Translations under genes and position numbers: made by a program
The notes under the pieces: model-generated
Seen by the model: only the letters and a program-made list of their open reading frames with translations
Database searches by the model: none
What the model was told of the DNA's origin: nothing
Shown here: piece by piece, positions 51,426-60,737 of the stretch
Position numbering within the stretch: the first letter of the stretch is position 1
How the letters are laid out: each line of letters begins with the position of its first letter
From: Bacteroidales bacterium
GTDB lineage: Bacteria > Bacteroidota > Bacteroidia > Bacteroidales > UBA932
NCBI GenBank assembly: GCA_017959005.1
Contig: JAGDBO010000003.1
Location: forward strand, 1 to 64,000
Direction of reading: 5' to 3'
DNA length: 64,000 nucleotides

Positions 51426-52757
51426 ATGTTTGAAAACCTGATAGACAGATTGGACCGATCCTTCAAAATCTTGAAGGGGCAGGGGAGAATTACGGAAGTT
51501 AATATAAGCGAGACACTTAAAGATATTCGCAGAGCCTTGATTGAGGCGGATGTAAGCTACAAAGTGGCTAAATCATTCTGTGATGACGTTAAGCAAGTAG
51601 CTCTGGGACAGGAGGTTCTTAAGTCCGTTAAGCCGGGTCAGATGATGGTTAAGATTGTTCATGACGAGCTGGCCAAACTTATGGGTAGTTCCGCCACGGA
51701 CATCAACCTCAAGGGAAATCCTGCAATAGTATTGGTATCCGGTCTTCAGGGTTCCGGTAAAACCACCTTCTCCGCCAAGTTGGCCAACCAACTGAAGAAC
51801 AAGAGGGGAAAGAGAGTTATGCTGGTTGCTGGAGACGTTTATCGTCCCGCTGCAATAGAGCAGTTGAAGGTTCTTGCAAACTCCATCGAGACGGCTGTTT
51901 ATACAGAAGAGGGGGTCAAAGATCCGGTTGCAATTGCTCAAAACGCTGTAAAGAGGGCAAAGGCAGAGCAGTACGATGTGGTTATCGTGGATACTGCCGG
52001 CCGTCTTGCTGTTGACGAGCAGATGATGAAGGAGATTGGCGCACTAAAGAAGGCGCTCAATCCTAGCGAGATACTCTTTGTTGTAGACTCAATGACAGGC
52101 CAGGATGCAGTTGAGACTGCAAAGGCCTTCAATGATGTGCTTGATTTTGACGGAGTTGTACTGACAAAGTTGGACGGTGATACCAGAGGCGGTGCCGCTC
52201 TCTCCATAAAAGCAGTTGTAAATAAGCCTATTAAGTTTATCTCATCCGGAGAGAAACTGGATACTCTGGATGTCTTCCACCCGGAGAGAATTGCAGACAG
52301 AATCCTCGGTATGGGTGATGTGGTTACCCTGGTTGAGAAGGCACAGGAGCAGATTAACGAGGAGGAGGCTCGCAAACTCAAGAAGAAACTCATTAAGAGC
52401 CAGTTTGATTACAATGACTTCTATCAGCAGATTCAGCAGATTAAGAAGATGGGTAACATCAAGGATCTTGCGAGCATGATTCCTGGTGTAGGCAAGGCTA
52501 TCAAGGATGTGGATTTGGATAACTCCTCATTTAAGAACGTGGAGGCTATCATTCAGTCTATGACTCCGTTTGAAAGGGCTAATCCTGAGGTGCTTAACGG
52601 TAGCCGCAGAAACAGGATTGCAACCGGAAGCGGTACCACTATAGTTGAGGTTAACCGCCTGGTTAAGCAGTTTGAACAGACCAAGAAGGTTATGAAGAAC
52701 GTTGCAGGCGGCGGACTTATGAAACGTATGGCTCAAATGAGAAGAATGGGTAGATAA
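51426..52757 (+). CDS. ffh: Signal recognition particle protein Ffh
   Basis: 443 residues with N, G and M domains. The P-loop GLQGSGKTT is at about 106-114, then DTAGRLAVD and [12 protein letters not shown]. The M domain ends in a Met-rich helix ([16 protein letters not shown]) that binds signal sequences and SRP RNA. It functions with the SRP RNA at 6 kb and the receptor FtsY, delivering membrane proteins to the translocon. Its operon mates, lysA and folD, are metabolic, so the grouping looks like shared transcription rather than function. Confidence 0.97.
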   Translation: MFENLIDRLDRSFKILKGQGRITEVNISETLKDIRRALIEADVSYKVAKSFCDDVKQVALGQEVLKSVKPGQMMVKIVHDELAKLMGSSATDINLKGNPAIVLVSGLQGSGKTTFSAKLANQLKNKRGKRVMLVAGDVYRPAAIEQLKVLANSIETAVYTEEGVKDPVAIAQNAVKRAKAEQYDVVIVDTAGRLAVDEQMMKEIGALKKALNPSEILFVVDSMTGQDAVETAKAFNDVLDFDGVVLTKLDGDTRGGAALSIKAVVNKPIKFISSGEKLDTLDVFHPERIADRILGMGDVVTLVEKAQEQINEEEARKLKKKLIKSQFDYNDFYQQIQQIKKMGNIKDLASMIPGVGKAIKDVDLDNSSFKNVEAIIQSMTPFERANPEVLNGSRRNRIATGSGTTIVEVNRLVKQFEQTKKVMKNVAGGGLMKRMAQMRRMGR

Positions 52758-52761
52758 GAGT

Positions 52762-53643
52762 ATGGAATACAATATTTTAGACGGTAAGGCAACAGCCGCA
52801 GCAATTAGGGCTGAAATCAAACAGGAAGTAGAAGAGATTATAAGTAAGGGTGGCAGAAGACCTTCACTTACAGCAATTCTGGTGGGTGACAACCCTGCAA
52901 GCTGCACATATGTTGCCAATAAGGAGAAGGCTTGTGCGGATGCAGGCTTCACCTCTGAGGTAAAACTCTTCAGTTCAGATATTTCAGAGGAGGAACTCTT
53001 AAACGAGGTGCGCAAAATCAATGCAGATGATTCCGTAGACGGTCTTATTGTCCAACTCCCTCTGCCTAAGCATATTGATGAGAAAAAGGTGATAGAGACA
53101 ATCTCTCCTTCAAAGGATGTGGACGGTTTCCATCCAATCTCCGCCGGTAAGATGATGATAGGGGAAGATACCTTCCTGCCTGCTACTCCTATGGGAATTA
53201 TGACTCTGCTCAAGAGGTATGGCGTTAAGACATCCGGAAAACACTGCGTTGTTCTGGGCAGAAGCAACATTGTTGGCCGTCCAATCTCCAATATGCTCTC
53301 TCAGAAGGGTGAACCAGGAGACTGCACCGTTACCATCTGCCATAGCAGAACCAAAGATATTGAGGCATTTACACGCAGTGCGGATATAATTATTGCCGCT
53401 ATAGGTATTCCTCACTTTGTTAAGGCGGATATGGTTAAAGAGGGGGCCGTTATTGTAGACGTAGGTATTAATTCTATACCTGACGCTACCAGAAAGAGCG
53501 GTCACCGTCTTGTGGGAGATGTTGATTTTGAGAATGTTGCACCTAAGTGCTCCTATATTACTCCTGTTCCGGGAGGTGTAGGTCCTATGACTATTGCCTC
53601 TCTGATGATTAACACCTTAAAGGCATATAAAAAGAGATTCTAA
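52762..53643 (+). CDS. folD: Methylenetetrahydrofolate dehydrogenase/cyclohydrolase FolD
   Basis: 293 residues. Catalytic features: [10 protein letters not shown] with its tyrosine and lysine, [21 protein letters not shown] and GRSNIVGRP, plus [14 protein letters not shown] near the C-terminus. FolD interconverts methylene-, methenyl- and formyl-tetrahydrofolate for one-carbon supply. The complete set of motifs makes the call firm. It follows ffh by 4 nt and converges with the ferredoxin-like gene with a 6-base gap. Confidence 0.96.
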   Translation: MEYNILDGKATAAAIRAEIKQEVEEIISKGGRRPSLTAILVGDNPASCTYVANKEKACADAGFTSEVKLFSSDISEEELLNEVRKINADDSVDGLIVQLPLPKHIDEKKVIETISPSKDVDGFHPISAGKMMIGEDTFLPATPMGIMTLLKRYGVKTSGKHCVVLGRSNIVGRPISNMLSQKGEPGDCTVTICHSRTKDIEAFTRSADIIIAAIGIPHFVKADMVKEGAVIVDVGINSIPDATRKSGHRLVGDVDFENVAPKCSYITPVPGGVGPMTIASLMINTLKAYKKRF

Positions 53644-53649
53644 CTCTCT

Positions 53650-54069
53650 TTACATCAATTTCTTATTGTTGGTCTGATCCCAGATTTCCCAACCCTTTGG
53701 AATCTCAGGGCATACTCTGAGGCAGCGGCCGCATCCTATGCACTTGCTCTCATCCAGAAGGGGTGCCTTTAGTTTGCTTCCCTTTATATCCGTAAGAGTC
53801 ACCGCTTTACGAGGGCATATATCTACGCAGAGATTGCACTGCTCCGGATTCTTAGCCTTTGAAGCAACCTGCTTGTGATTCTTGCAGTTCTTTGGAACGT
53901 AAACCGCCATTCTTTTAATTCTCTGCTGCTGATCCGCTTCAGATGCTCCAATCCTTTCCAAACCGGTTGCATTCAGCTTCTTAAGTGCGGATGCACCAAT
54001 TAGTGAAACCAGCAAAAGGCCGCTCTTTTTAAGGCACTCTCTTCTTCCGTTATCTATCTTTTTATCCAT
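53650..54069 (-). CDS. 4Fe-4S ferredoxin-like protein with twin-arginine leader
   Basis: 139 residues. The N-terminus contains GRRECLKKSG and a hydrophobic stretch (LLLVSLIGASAL), resembling a Tat export signal. The C-terminal half is a two-cluster ferredoxin: C110, C113, C116 and C120 form a full CxxCxxCxxxCP motif. The other motif has C78, C81 and C85-P but lacks the first cysteine of the usual four; C62 might substitute. An electron-transfer role is likely and its partners are unknown. It has its own promoter and is divergent from the DUF4492-cydAB genes. Confidence 0.8.
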   Translation of the reverse strand: MDKKIDNGRRECLKKSGLLLVSLIGASALKKLNATGLERIGASEADQQQRIKRMAVYVPKNCKNHKQVASKAKNPEQCNLCVDICPRKAVTLTDIKGSKLKAPLLDESKCIGCGRCLRVCPEIPKGWEIWDQTNNKKLM

Positions 54070-54089
54070 ATTGATTCCATTTTGACAGG

Positions 54090-54097
54090 CAAATATA
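54090..54097 (-). promoter_or_regulatory. -7 element for the ferredoxin-like gene
   Basis: A perfect TATATTTG on the minus strand, with a predicted leader of about 16 nt before the ATG at 54069. Confidence 0.6.
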
Positions 54098-54144
54098 AAT
54101 CAAATTTTGAGCCGAAAATCATTTGAATTTATTAAATTTACAAG

Positions 54145-54348
54145 GTGAAGGTCCTTAAAAGGGTATATAATTTCTATAGAGACGGCTTCCGTAATATGGA
54201 GGTTGGAAGGAGCCTTTGGTTAATAATCTTGATAAAACTCATAGTACTTTTCCTGATTCTCAGAGTATTTTTTTTCAAGCCGGAATTGGGTAAGTACAAG
54301 ACAGATAGAGACAAAGCAGACCACGTAATAGAAAATTTAACAAAATAA
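54145..54348 (+). CDS. DUF4492 small membrane protein
   Basis: 67 residues, GTG start. A basic N-terminus (KVLKRVYNFYRDGFRNM), one membrane helix (LWLIILIKLIVLFLILRVFFF) and a short charged tail. The family is known as DUF4492 and is repeatedly found directly before cydA in Bacteroidota, here with a 9-nt gap. Small single-helix subunits (CydX, CydS) stabilise other cytochrome bd oxidases, so a similar role is plausible but not shown. A degenerate -7 box (TAAATTTA, 54133-54140) ends 4 nt before the GTG. Confidence 0.85.
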   Translation: MKVLKRVYNFYRDGFRNMEVGRSLWLIILIKLIVLFLILRVFFFKPELGKYKTDRDKADHVIENLTK

Positions 54349-54357
54349 GCTGATATT

Positions 54358-55932
54358 ATGCTACTTACATCATCATTAGTAGACGCCTCCAGGCTTCAGT
54401 TTGCACTAACTGCCATGTATCACTGGCTCTTTGTGCCTCTGACTTTGGGACTTGGAGTGCTGCTTGCAATCTTTGAGACTAAATATTACATCTCAAAGGA
54501 GGAGTTCTGGAAGAAGACCACTCAATTCTGGAGCAGAATCTTTGCCATTAACTTCGCCTGCGGAGTAGCTACCGGTATTATTCTGGAGTTTGAGTTTGGA
54601 ACCAACTGGAGTAATTACTCCTGGTTTGTAGGAGATATATTCGGTGCTCCGCTGGCCATAGAGGGTATTTTCGCTTTCTTTATGGAGACTACTTTCTTTG
54701 CCGTAATGTACTTTGGATGGAACAAGGTAAGCAGGGGATTCCACCTTGCATCTACCTGGCTTACAGCCATTGGCGCAAATCTCTCCGCTTACTGGATTCT
54801 TACGGCTAACGGTTGGATGCAGGACCCAAGGGGAGTTGCCTTCAACCCTGTAACTGCCAGAAACGAGATGACGGATTTCTGGGATATTGTATTCTCACCA
54901 ACAACCCTTTCAAAGTTCGGTCACAGCGTCTTTTCCGGCTTTCTGGTTGCCTCAATAGTAGTAATAGCAATTTGCTGCTGGTATCTGCTCAAAAAGAGGG
55001 AGAGGGAGTTCTCTATTAAGAGCATAAAGTACGCCTCAATTTTCGGACTGTTTGCTATTGCGATGCTGATGTTTACTGGCCACACTACAGCTGCAACAGT
55101 ATCCAGGACTCAGCCTATGAAACTGGCTGCAATGGAGGGACTTTACAGAGGTCAGAACGGTGCTCCGTTTGTGGGATTCGGCATATTGAATCCTAAGAAG
55201 GAGATAGATAATGACGAGGATCCGTTCCTCTTTAAGATAGAGGTTCCTAAACTCCTCTCTTTTTTGGCCTTCTCAGACTTCAATAGTTTTGTTCCGGGAA
55301 TTAATGACATAGTTGAGGGTGGCTATCAATACAAGGACAAAAAGGGTGAAGAGAAGGTGGCTCTTCCTTTCAGCGAGAAAGTTAGAAGGGGAGAGATTGC
55401 AAAGAGAGCTCTTGCAGTATACGGTCAGTTTAAGGACAAACCTGCGGGAGCGCAGAAGGATACTGTTTTGAAGCAGGCGCAAAGCTATCTGGATGAGAAC
55501 TTTGAGTACTTCGGCTACAGCTTCCTCAAATCTCCTAAGGAGAGCGTTCCGCCTGTTGCCATAACCTTCTACTCATTCCACATTATGATTATGCTGGGAG
55601 GTTATTTCATACTCTTCCTTCTTCTTACCTTCTGGCTGAACAAGAGAAAAATTATTGAGAAGAAGAGGTGGTTCCTCTTTATTGCAATAATCTCCGTACC
55701 GCTTGTATATATCTGTGCAGAAGCTGGTTGGGTAGTTGCAGAAGTTGGCCGCCAGCCTTGGACCATTCAGGATCTGCTTCCTGTTAACGCCTCTGTTTCC
55801 GGTGTTTCATCCGGCAACGTCTATACCACCTTATTAATCTTCATAGTTCTCTTTACAACTCTGCTGATTGCGGAACTGATGATTCTCTTCCGTCAGATTG
55901 GAAAGGGACCGGACGGTATTAAATGGAACTAA
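54358..55932 (+). CDS. cydA: Cytochrome bd oxidase subunit I
   Basis: 524 residues with about nine membrane helices. The heme ligand His near position 22 (AMYHWLFVP) and an acidic pair in the GAPLAIEGIFAFFMETTFF helix are present, with a Q-loop region containing GFGILNPKKE. It oxidises menaquinol and reduces O2 with high affinity, allowing survival at trace oxygen. The length is usual for a long Q-loop form in Bacteroidota. It is followed by cydB after 26 nt. Confidence 0.96.
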   Translation: MLLTSSLVDASRLQFALTAMYHWLFVPLTLGLGVLLAIFETKYYISKEEFWKKTTQFWSRIFAINFACGVATGIILEFEFGTNWSNYSWFVGDIFGAPLAIEGIFAFFMETTFFAVMYFGWNKVSRGFHLASTWLTAIGANLSAYWILTANGWMQDPRGVAFNPVTARNEMTDFWDIVFSPTTLSKFGHSVFSGFLVASIVVIAICCWYLLKKREREFSIKSIKYASIFGLFAIAMLMFTGHTTAATVSRTQPMKLAAMEGLYRGQNGAPFVGFGILNPKKEIDNDEDPFLFKIEVPKLLSFLAFSDFNSFVPGINDIVEGGYQYKDKKGEEKVALPFSEKVRRGEIAKRALAVYGQFKDKPAGAQKDTVLKQAQSYLDENFEYFGYSFLKSPKESVPPVAITFYSFHIMIMLGGYFILFLLLTFWLNKRKIIEKKRWFLFIAIISVPLVYICAEAGWVVAEVGRQPWTIQDLLPVNASVSGVSSGNVYTTLLIFIVLFTTLLIAELMILFRQIGKGPDGIKWN

Positions 55933-55958
55933 GAACAGTAACTGAAAATTAACGGATT

Positions 55959-57098
55959 ATGACAACATATCATTTTCTTCAACTATACTGGTGGGCAATA
56001 GTCTCCCTGTTGGGAGCGGTGCTCGTCTTTCTGACATTCGTTCAGGGCGGTCAGACTCTGCTCTGGGGAACCGCTAAGAATGAGGATGAAAAGAGGATTC
56101 TCCTTACCATATTCGGCCATAAGTGGGAACTCACCTTTACCACTCTGGTAACATTCGGAGGTGCTGCATTTGCATCATTTCCACTATTTTACTCCACCAG
56201 CTTCGGCGGAGCATACTGGCTCTGGATTCTTATTCTGCTCTCCTTTGTAATTCAATCTTTCTCATACGAGTTCCGTTCAAAGGAGCGTAACCTTTTGGGT
56301 AAGAAGACTTACGAGACATTCCTAATGATTAACGGAATTGTGGGAACTATACTCTTGGGTGTTGCGGTTGCAACCTTCATCTCCGGAGGAAACTATGCAA
56401 TGGACAAGATGAACATAACAACCGGTTCCTCCAACATTATCTCCTACTGGACCAATAACTACAGAGGTTTAGAGTTGATTTTCAAGCCTTTCAATCTGCT
56501 GCTCGGCGTTGTGGTATTCCTTGCCGCAAGAACTTTGGGTCTGCTCTTTACCTTCAACCAGTGCTCAAAGATGGAGGGAGATGCCGCCAAAAACCTGGCA
56601 GATAGGGCACTATCCAAGGTCAAGGTTACAGGCACAGGATTCGTTCTCTTCTTTGTTGCCTTTGTTGTATGCCTCTTCCTTACAACCGGATACAGAGTTG
56701 ATACTGCCAGTGACTCCTTTAACGGTATTAACGGACCTATAGTGGCGGAGAAGTATGCATATCTTCATAATATGCTCAATCAGTGGTGGATTGCCGCAAT
56801 CTTCCTGGTTGGAGTTGTGCTTGTTCTGGCAGCTCTGATCAGAACAATGTTCAAGGAGAAGAGCTCATTCTATCTTACAGGCCTGGGAGTTGTAATGGCA
56901 GTTTTTGCTATTCTTCTGACCGTGGGTTTTGCAGATATGGCATACTTCCACTCTCTCTATGACATTAACTCTTCACTTACCTTATATAACAGTTCTTCAA
57001 GTCTATACACGCTCAGAACAATGGCCTGGGTATCACTGGCAGTTCCGTTTGTGATACTCTATATTGCATACGTTTGGCGTAAAATGACTCAAAAGTAA
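55959..57098 (+). CDS. cydB: Cytochrome bd oxidase subunit II
   Basis: 379 residues with eight or nine membrane helices, starting YWWAIVSLLGAVLVFLTFVQGGQT. FGHKWELTFTTLVTFGGAAFASFP (in parts) matches the family. It carries no heme in known enzymes but is required for assembly with CydA. The TAA stop overlaps the ATG of the next gene by one base (TAATG), so the symporter is translationally coupled to cydB. Confidence 0.95.
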   Translation: MTTYHFLQLYWWAIVSLLGAVLVFLTFVQGGQTLLWGTAKNEDEKRILLTIFGHKWELTFTTLVTFGGAAFASFPLFYSTSFGGAYWLWILILLSFVIQSFSYEFRSKERNLLGKKTYETFLMINGIVGTILLGVAVATFISGGNYAMDKMNITTGSSNIISYWTNNYRGLELIFKPFNLLLGVVVFLAARTLGLLFTFNQCSKMEGDAAKNLADRALSKVKVTGTGFVLFFVAFVVCLFLTTGYRVDTASDSFNGINGPIVAEKYAYLHNMLNQWWIAAIFLVGVVLVLAALIRTMFKEKSSFYLTGLGVVMAVFAILLTVGFADMAYFHSLYDINSSLTLYNSSSSLYTLRTMAWVSLAVPFVILYIAYVWRKMTQK

Positions 57099-58273
57099 TG
57101 AGTAGTAGAAAGTTTCACTTTGGTTTGCTTCCGAGGGTGATAGTTGCAATTGCCCTCGGAATCCTTTGTTCGTTGTTTTTTCCGGTGGCTCTCACAAGAG
57201 TCTTCATCACATTCGGTTCTCTATTCAGCAACTTCCTCTCCTTCATTATTCCTCTTCTGATTCTGGGACTTGTTGCCCCGGGAATTGCGGAGATGGGTAG
57301 GGGAGCTGGAAAGCTTCTGATTATTACGGTATTATTGGCTTACGGCTCAACACTTTGTGCCGGCTACTTCTCCTATTTCTCCTGCCAGTTTACCTTCCCT
57401 CACATTCTTGTTCCGGATGCCTCATTTGCAGATGTTGTTTTAAATCAGTCAACTGACCTTAAACCCTTCTTTACCATAGAGATGGCTCCTGTATTCGGAG
57501 TTATGACCGCACTCGTTCTGGCATTTGTTCTGGGAATAGGAATAGCATACTCTGATTCACCAACTCTGCTGAACGTACTTAAGGATTTCAGGCACATTAT
57601 AGACCTGGTAATCAAGAACGTGATAATTCCTCTGCTGCCTTTCTTCATCTTTGCTATTTTCCTTGAACTTGGAGCGGAAGGGCAGGTAAGAATGATTCTG
57701 AAACTCTTCATTAAGGTCATATTTGTGATCTTTATAATCCACATTCTATTCCTTCTCATACAGTTCTGCATTGCCGGAGCCATATCACGCAAGAACCCTA
57801 TAAAGGCCTTAATCACAATGCTTCCGGCATACTTTACCGCCCTGGGAACGCAGTCTTCTGCCGCTACCATTCCGGTTACGTTGGAGCAGACAAGAAAGAA
57901 CGGTGTGGACTTTGGAATCTCCTCATTTACAGTACCGCTCTGTGCCACCATCCACCTGGCGGGCAGCACTTTAAAGATAGTTGCCTGTGCCTACGCCATT
58001 ATGTATATGCTCGGAATGGACATCAACATAGGGCTTTACACCGGCTTTATCTTTATGCTGGGTATCACGATGGTTGCCGCCCCGGGCGTTCCCGGTGGAG
58101 CTATTATGGCCGCTCTTGCCGTGCTGCAGCAGGTACTGGGCTTTGACGCTACTCTCCAAGCCCTTATGATTGCACTCTATATCACGATGGACAGCTTTGG
58201 CACCGCCTGCAATGTAACCGGTGACGGTGCTATAGCACTTATCGTTGATAAGATATACAAACGTAAGAATTAA
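57098..58273 (+). CDS. Dicarboxylate/amino acid:cation symporter (SDF family)
   Basis: 391 residues, about eight membrane helices and two re-entrant hairpins. The Ser-rich hairpin GTQSSAATIPVTLEQTR and the TMDSFGTACNVTGDGA motif, with the conserved Asp and Asn, are diagnostic of the glutamate/dicarboxylate (SDF) family. Transport is Na+ or H+ coupled; with the sodium context, Na+ is a fair guess. The substrate, dicarboxylate or acidic amino acid (or serine/threonine), is unassigned. It overlaps cydB by one base. Confidence 0.9.
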   Translation: MSSRKFHFGLLPRVIVAIALGILCSLFFPVALTRVFITFGSLFSNFLSFIIPLLILGLVAPGIAEMGRGAGKLLIITVLLAYGSTLCAGYFSYFSCQFTFPHILVPDASFADVVLNQSTDLKPFFTIEMAPVFGVMTALVLAFVLGIGIAYSDSPTLLNVLKDFRHIIDLVIKNVIIPLLPFFIFAIFLELGAEGQVRMILKLFIKVIFVIFIIHILFLLIQFCIAGAISRKNPIKALITMLPAYFTALGTQSSAATIPVTLEQTRKNGVDFGISSFTVPLCATIHLAGSTLKIVACAYAIMYMLGMDINIGLYTGFIFMLGITMVAAPGVPGGAIMAALAVLQQVLGFDATLQALMIALYITMDSFGTACNVTGDGAIALIVDKIYKRKN

Positions 58274-58293
58274 CTGATTTTGAAGGGAAAGAA

Positions 58294-58319
58294 AAAGGGG
58301 ATGATTGCTCACCCCCTTT
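58294..58319 (-). terminator. Terminator downstream of rny
   Basis: A 7-bp stem, AAAGGGG with CCCCTTT, and on the minus strand a T-run (CCCCTTTTTCTTT). It may also slow plus-strand transcription from the symporter gene, although that side lacks a T-tract. Confidence 0.6.
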
Positions 58320-58339
58320 AAACTTGTTTTGTGCGTTTG

Positions 58340-59881
58340 CTACTTAGCAAAGGCAACAGAGCGGGATTCGCGGATGACGGTGATCTTTACCTGACCCGGG
58401 TAAGTCATCTCGTTTTGGATCTTCTTGGCTATCTCTGCGGAGAGCATCTCAATGTCTTTGTCTGAAACCTGCTCAGAACCAACAATTACGCGGAGCTCTC
58501 TGCCGGCCTGAATAGCGTAGGTCTTGGTAACGCCAGGGTAGGAGAGAGCAATGTTCTCCATATCCTTGAGACGCTTGATATAGCTCTCAATAACCTCTCT
58601 TCTTGCACCAGGTCTTGCACCGGAGATAGCATCTGCAACCATAACGAGAGGGGAGATAAGGGAAGTCATCTCAATCTCCTCATGGTGAGCACCTATGGCG
58701 TTGCAAATCTCAGGTTTCTCCTTGTATTTCTCAGCCATGCGCATACCGAGCATTGCGTGTGGAAGTTCAGGATCCTCATCAGATACTTTTCCAATATCGT
58801 GAAGCAGACCGGCTCTCTTGGCAATCTTGGCATTAAGACCGAGCTCTGAAGCCATTGTAGCACAGATGTTTGCAACCTCTCTGGAGTGCTGGAGAAGGTT
58901 CTGTCCGTAAGATGAACGGTACTTCATTCTTCCTACGAGCTTTACAAGTTCAAGGTTAAGACCGTGAATACCAAGGTCTATGCAGGTACGCTTACCTGTC
59001 TCAAGAATCTCGTCATCCAGCTGTTTTTTTACCTTTTCAACAACCTCCTCAATTCTTGCAGGGTGAATTCTGCCGTCTGCAACGAGCTGATGCAGAGCAA
59101 GACGCGCAACTTCTCTGCGTACAGGATCAAATGCTGAGAGTAGGATTGCCTCAGGGGTATCGTCTACTACAATCTCAACACCGGTAGCCGCCTCAAGGGC
59201 ACGGATGTTTCTACCCTCTCTACCAATGATTCTACCCTTAATTTCATCATTGTCTATGTTGAAGACTGTAACTGCATTCTCAATGGCAATTTCAGGAGCT
59301 GTGCGCTGGATAGTGTTGATAACTATTCTCTTAGCCTCCTTGGATGCACTCAGGCGGGCCTCATCCATAACATCGTTGATATAGGCCTGTGCATCTGTTC
59401 TGGCCTCTGCTCTCATAGCCTCAACCAGATGTTTTTTAGCCTCTTCCGCGCTCATTCCGGCAATGTTCTCCATCTGGAGAATCTCCTGCTGGCGCATCTT
59501 CTCATACTCGTCTATCTTCTTGGAAACGAGCTCTGTCTGAGCCTTCAGGTTGTTGCGGATAGCTTCAATCTCTCTCTCCTTACGGCCAATCTCATTTGTC
59601 TGCTGGGTAAGAACCAGTTCCTTCTGCTTAATCTTGTTCTCCTGCTCACGAATCTGATTGTTCTTGTTGTTTATGTACTGCTCGTGTTCACTCTTGAGCT
59701 GCAGGAATTTCTCTTTAGCCTGGAAAATTTTCTCCTTCTTGATATCCTCTCCGGCCTTTTCAGCCTCTTGGAGGATCTTGGATTTTCTTCCCTTGAGAAC
59801 TATAGGACGTACAATTATGAATCCTATGAGTAATCCCAAGATGAAAGCTCCAATGCAATAAATAATAGTTGTCTCTGTCAT
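58340..59881 (-). CDS. rny: Ribonuclease Y
   Basis: 513 residues. An N-terminal membrane segment ([19 protein letters not shown]), then a long coiled coil (about 30-160), a KH domain ([29 protein letters not shown], in parts) and an HD phosphohydrolase domain with LLHDIGKV and a later AIGAHHEE. RNase Y is an endoribonuclease anchored to the membrane that initiates mRNA decay in many bacteria lacking RNase E. The start lies 18 nt after the end of the 6S-like RNA on the same strand. Confidence 0.96.
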   Translation of the reverse strand: MTETTIIYCIGAFILGLLIGFIIVRPIVLKGRKSKILQEAEKAGEDIKKEKIFQAKEKFLQLKSEHEQYINNKNNQIREQENKIKQKELVLTQQTNEIGRKEREIEAIRNNLKAQTELVSKKIDEYEKMRQQEILQMENIAGMSAEEAKKHLVEAMRAEARTDAQAYINDVMDEARLSASKEAKRIVINTIQRTAPEIAIENAVTVFNIDNDEIKGRIIGREGRNIRALEAATGVEIVVDDTPEAILLSAFDPVRREVARLALHQLVADGRIHPARIEEVVEKVKKQLDDEILETGKRTCIDLGIHGLNLELVKLVGRMKYRSSYGQNLLQHSREVANICATMASELGLNAKIAKRAGLLHDIGKVSDEDPELPHAMLGMRMAEKYKEKPEICNAIGAHHEEIEMTSLISPLVMVADAISGARPGARREVIESYIKRLKDMENIALSYPGVTKTYAIQAGRELRVIVGSEQVSDKDIEMLSAEIAKKIQNEMTYPGQVKITVIRESRSVAFAK

Positions 59882-59899
59882 AATTTGGAACGTTTATAT

Positions 59900-60086
59900 A
59901 AAAAAGCCACCGGAAGGACCGTTTTCGGAAAAATCTTAATAATTAAGATTTGGGCTCTCTCTCAGACGCTGGCTTCCAACGTCTCAAAATGAAATCCCCT
60001 TGCGGGTAACCTAGGCCTGTCATTGTCTGCATAATGAGCCCGGTATTGTTTTAGTGTTGATTTTCGCAAAGAGCCTTCCGATGGCT
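59900..60086 (-). ncRNA. ssrS: 6S-like RNA between zapA and rny
   Basis: A non-coding interval of about 187 nt on the minus strand. The ends pair over 13 bp with one G-U: AGCCAUCGGAAGG (60086-60074) with CCUUCCGGUGGCU (59917-59905), followed by a U-run (59905-59900). A long interior of complementary segments suits the elongated closing-stem/bubble/hairpin shape of 6S RNA, and a 10-bp hairpin lies at 59931-59951. Position immediately downstream of zapA is the classic location of ssrS. 6S RNA binds sigma70-type RNA polymerase. No TAnnTTTG box is seen directly upstream, so it may be processed from the zapA transcript. An alternative is another Bacteroidales-specific structured RNA. Confidence 0.7.
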
Positions 60087-60101
60087 AAGCTGTCTTGTTG
60101 T

Positions 60102-60404
60102 CTACTTGTTTTGCTGGAGATATTCAGCTATTTGGGAGTTGATCTCTCTAAGAGATTGCATAGATTCTTCCATATCCGTCTCTTTTCTCAAAGAGGCCAT
60201 AACAAGTTTGATCATCACTGCAATAAGCGTTTTGTTATAGTCTGACGAAGCACCGTCTCTGGTCTTTCGGAATGATTCTATCTCTTTGTTGATAAGTTCC
60301 TCAGTCTTCTGAAGAAGGTTGGCCTCTGACGGAGAGCAATTGTAGGTAAGCGAAATGCCGTCTATCATAACCGTAACCTGTATATTGCTTTTTTTCAGTG
60401 CCAT
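60102..60404 (-). CDS. zapA: Cell division protein ZapA
   Basis: 100 residues from the ATG at 60402-60404; an in-frame start upstream lies within the preceding gene. The N-terminal beta hairpin region (NIQVTVMIDGISLTYNC) and the C-terminal helix match ZapA, which cross-links FtsZ filaments at the division site. It is 2 nt after the coiled-coil gene and directly before the 6S-like RNA, as in many bacteria. Confidence 0.9.
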   Translation of the reverse strand: MALKKSNIQVTVMIDGISLTYNCSPSEANLLQKTEELINKEIESFRKTRDGASSDYNKTLIAVMIKLVMASLRKETDMEESMQSLREINSQIAEYLQQNK

Positions 60405-60406
60405 AA

Positions 60407-60709
60407 TCAGTCGTTCAAAAGTTGAATACACTTATCTATCTCCTTTATGATCTTACCCAGTCTTCTCTTTGCACGCTTGCCTGACGCCTCGTCCGTAGAG
60501 AGAAAGGCCTGTTTCAGCTCATAATGCTCCAGTTTCTTCTCTTGTTCAGTTAATTTATTTTTAGTGTTATGTAATTCAGTTTTAACTTTGGTAAGTTCCG
60601 CAAGGTATGATTCGGACTCGCTCTTTGCAACCTCATACTTCATAACCAATTCCTGAATCAGTTTTTGAAGCTGGTCCAAAGTCTTCTCCGTTTCATTTCT
60701 TGTTGCCAT
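60407..60709 (-). CDS. Coiled-coil protein upstream of zapA
   Basis: 100 residues, almost entirely predicted coiled coil (heptad-like leucines through ELTKVKTELHNTKNKLTEQEKKL) and a basic helical C-terminus (GKRAKRRLGKIIKEIDKC). It has no recognised domain. Its coupling with zapA, with a 2-nt gap, and its ZapB-like small coiled-coil character suggest a division-associated role, though sequence similarity to ZapB cannot be claimed. A -7 box lies about 10 nt upstream. Confidence 0.78.
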   Translation of the reverse strand: MATRNETEKTLDQLQKLIQELVMKYEVAKSESESYLAELTKVKTELHNTKNKLTEQEKKLEHYELKQAFLSTDEASGKRAKRRLGKIIKEIDKCIQLLND

Positions 60710-60719
60710 ATACCGGATG

Positions 60720-60727
60720 CAAATTTA
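60720..60727 (-). promoter_or_regulatory. -7 element for the coiled-coil gene and zapA
   Basis: A perfect TAAATTTG on the minus strand, 10 nt before the start codon at 60709. The predicted leader is only about 5 nt. Confidence 0.6.
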
Positions 60728-60737
60728 ATGAAATTTG

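Noticed and set aside
59931-59951. 10-bp hairpin as a terminator of zapA
   Set aside because: It lies within the 6S-like RNA, is not followed by a T-run on the zapA strand, and the true U-run is at 59905-59900 after the closing stem.
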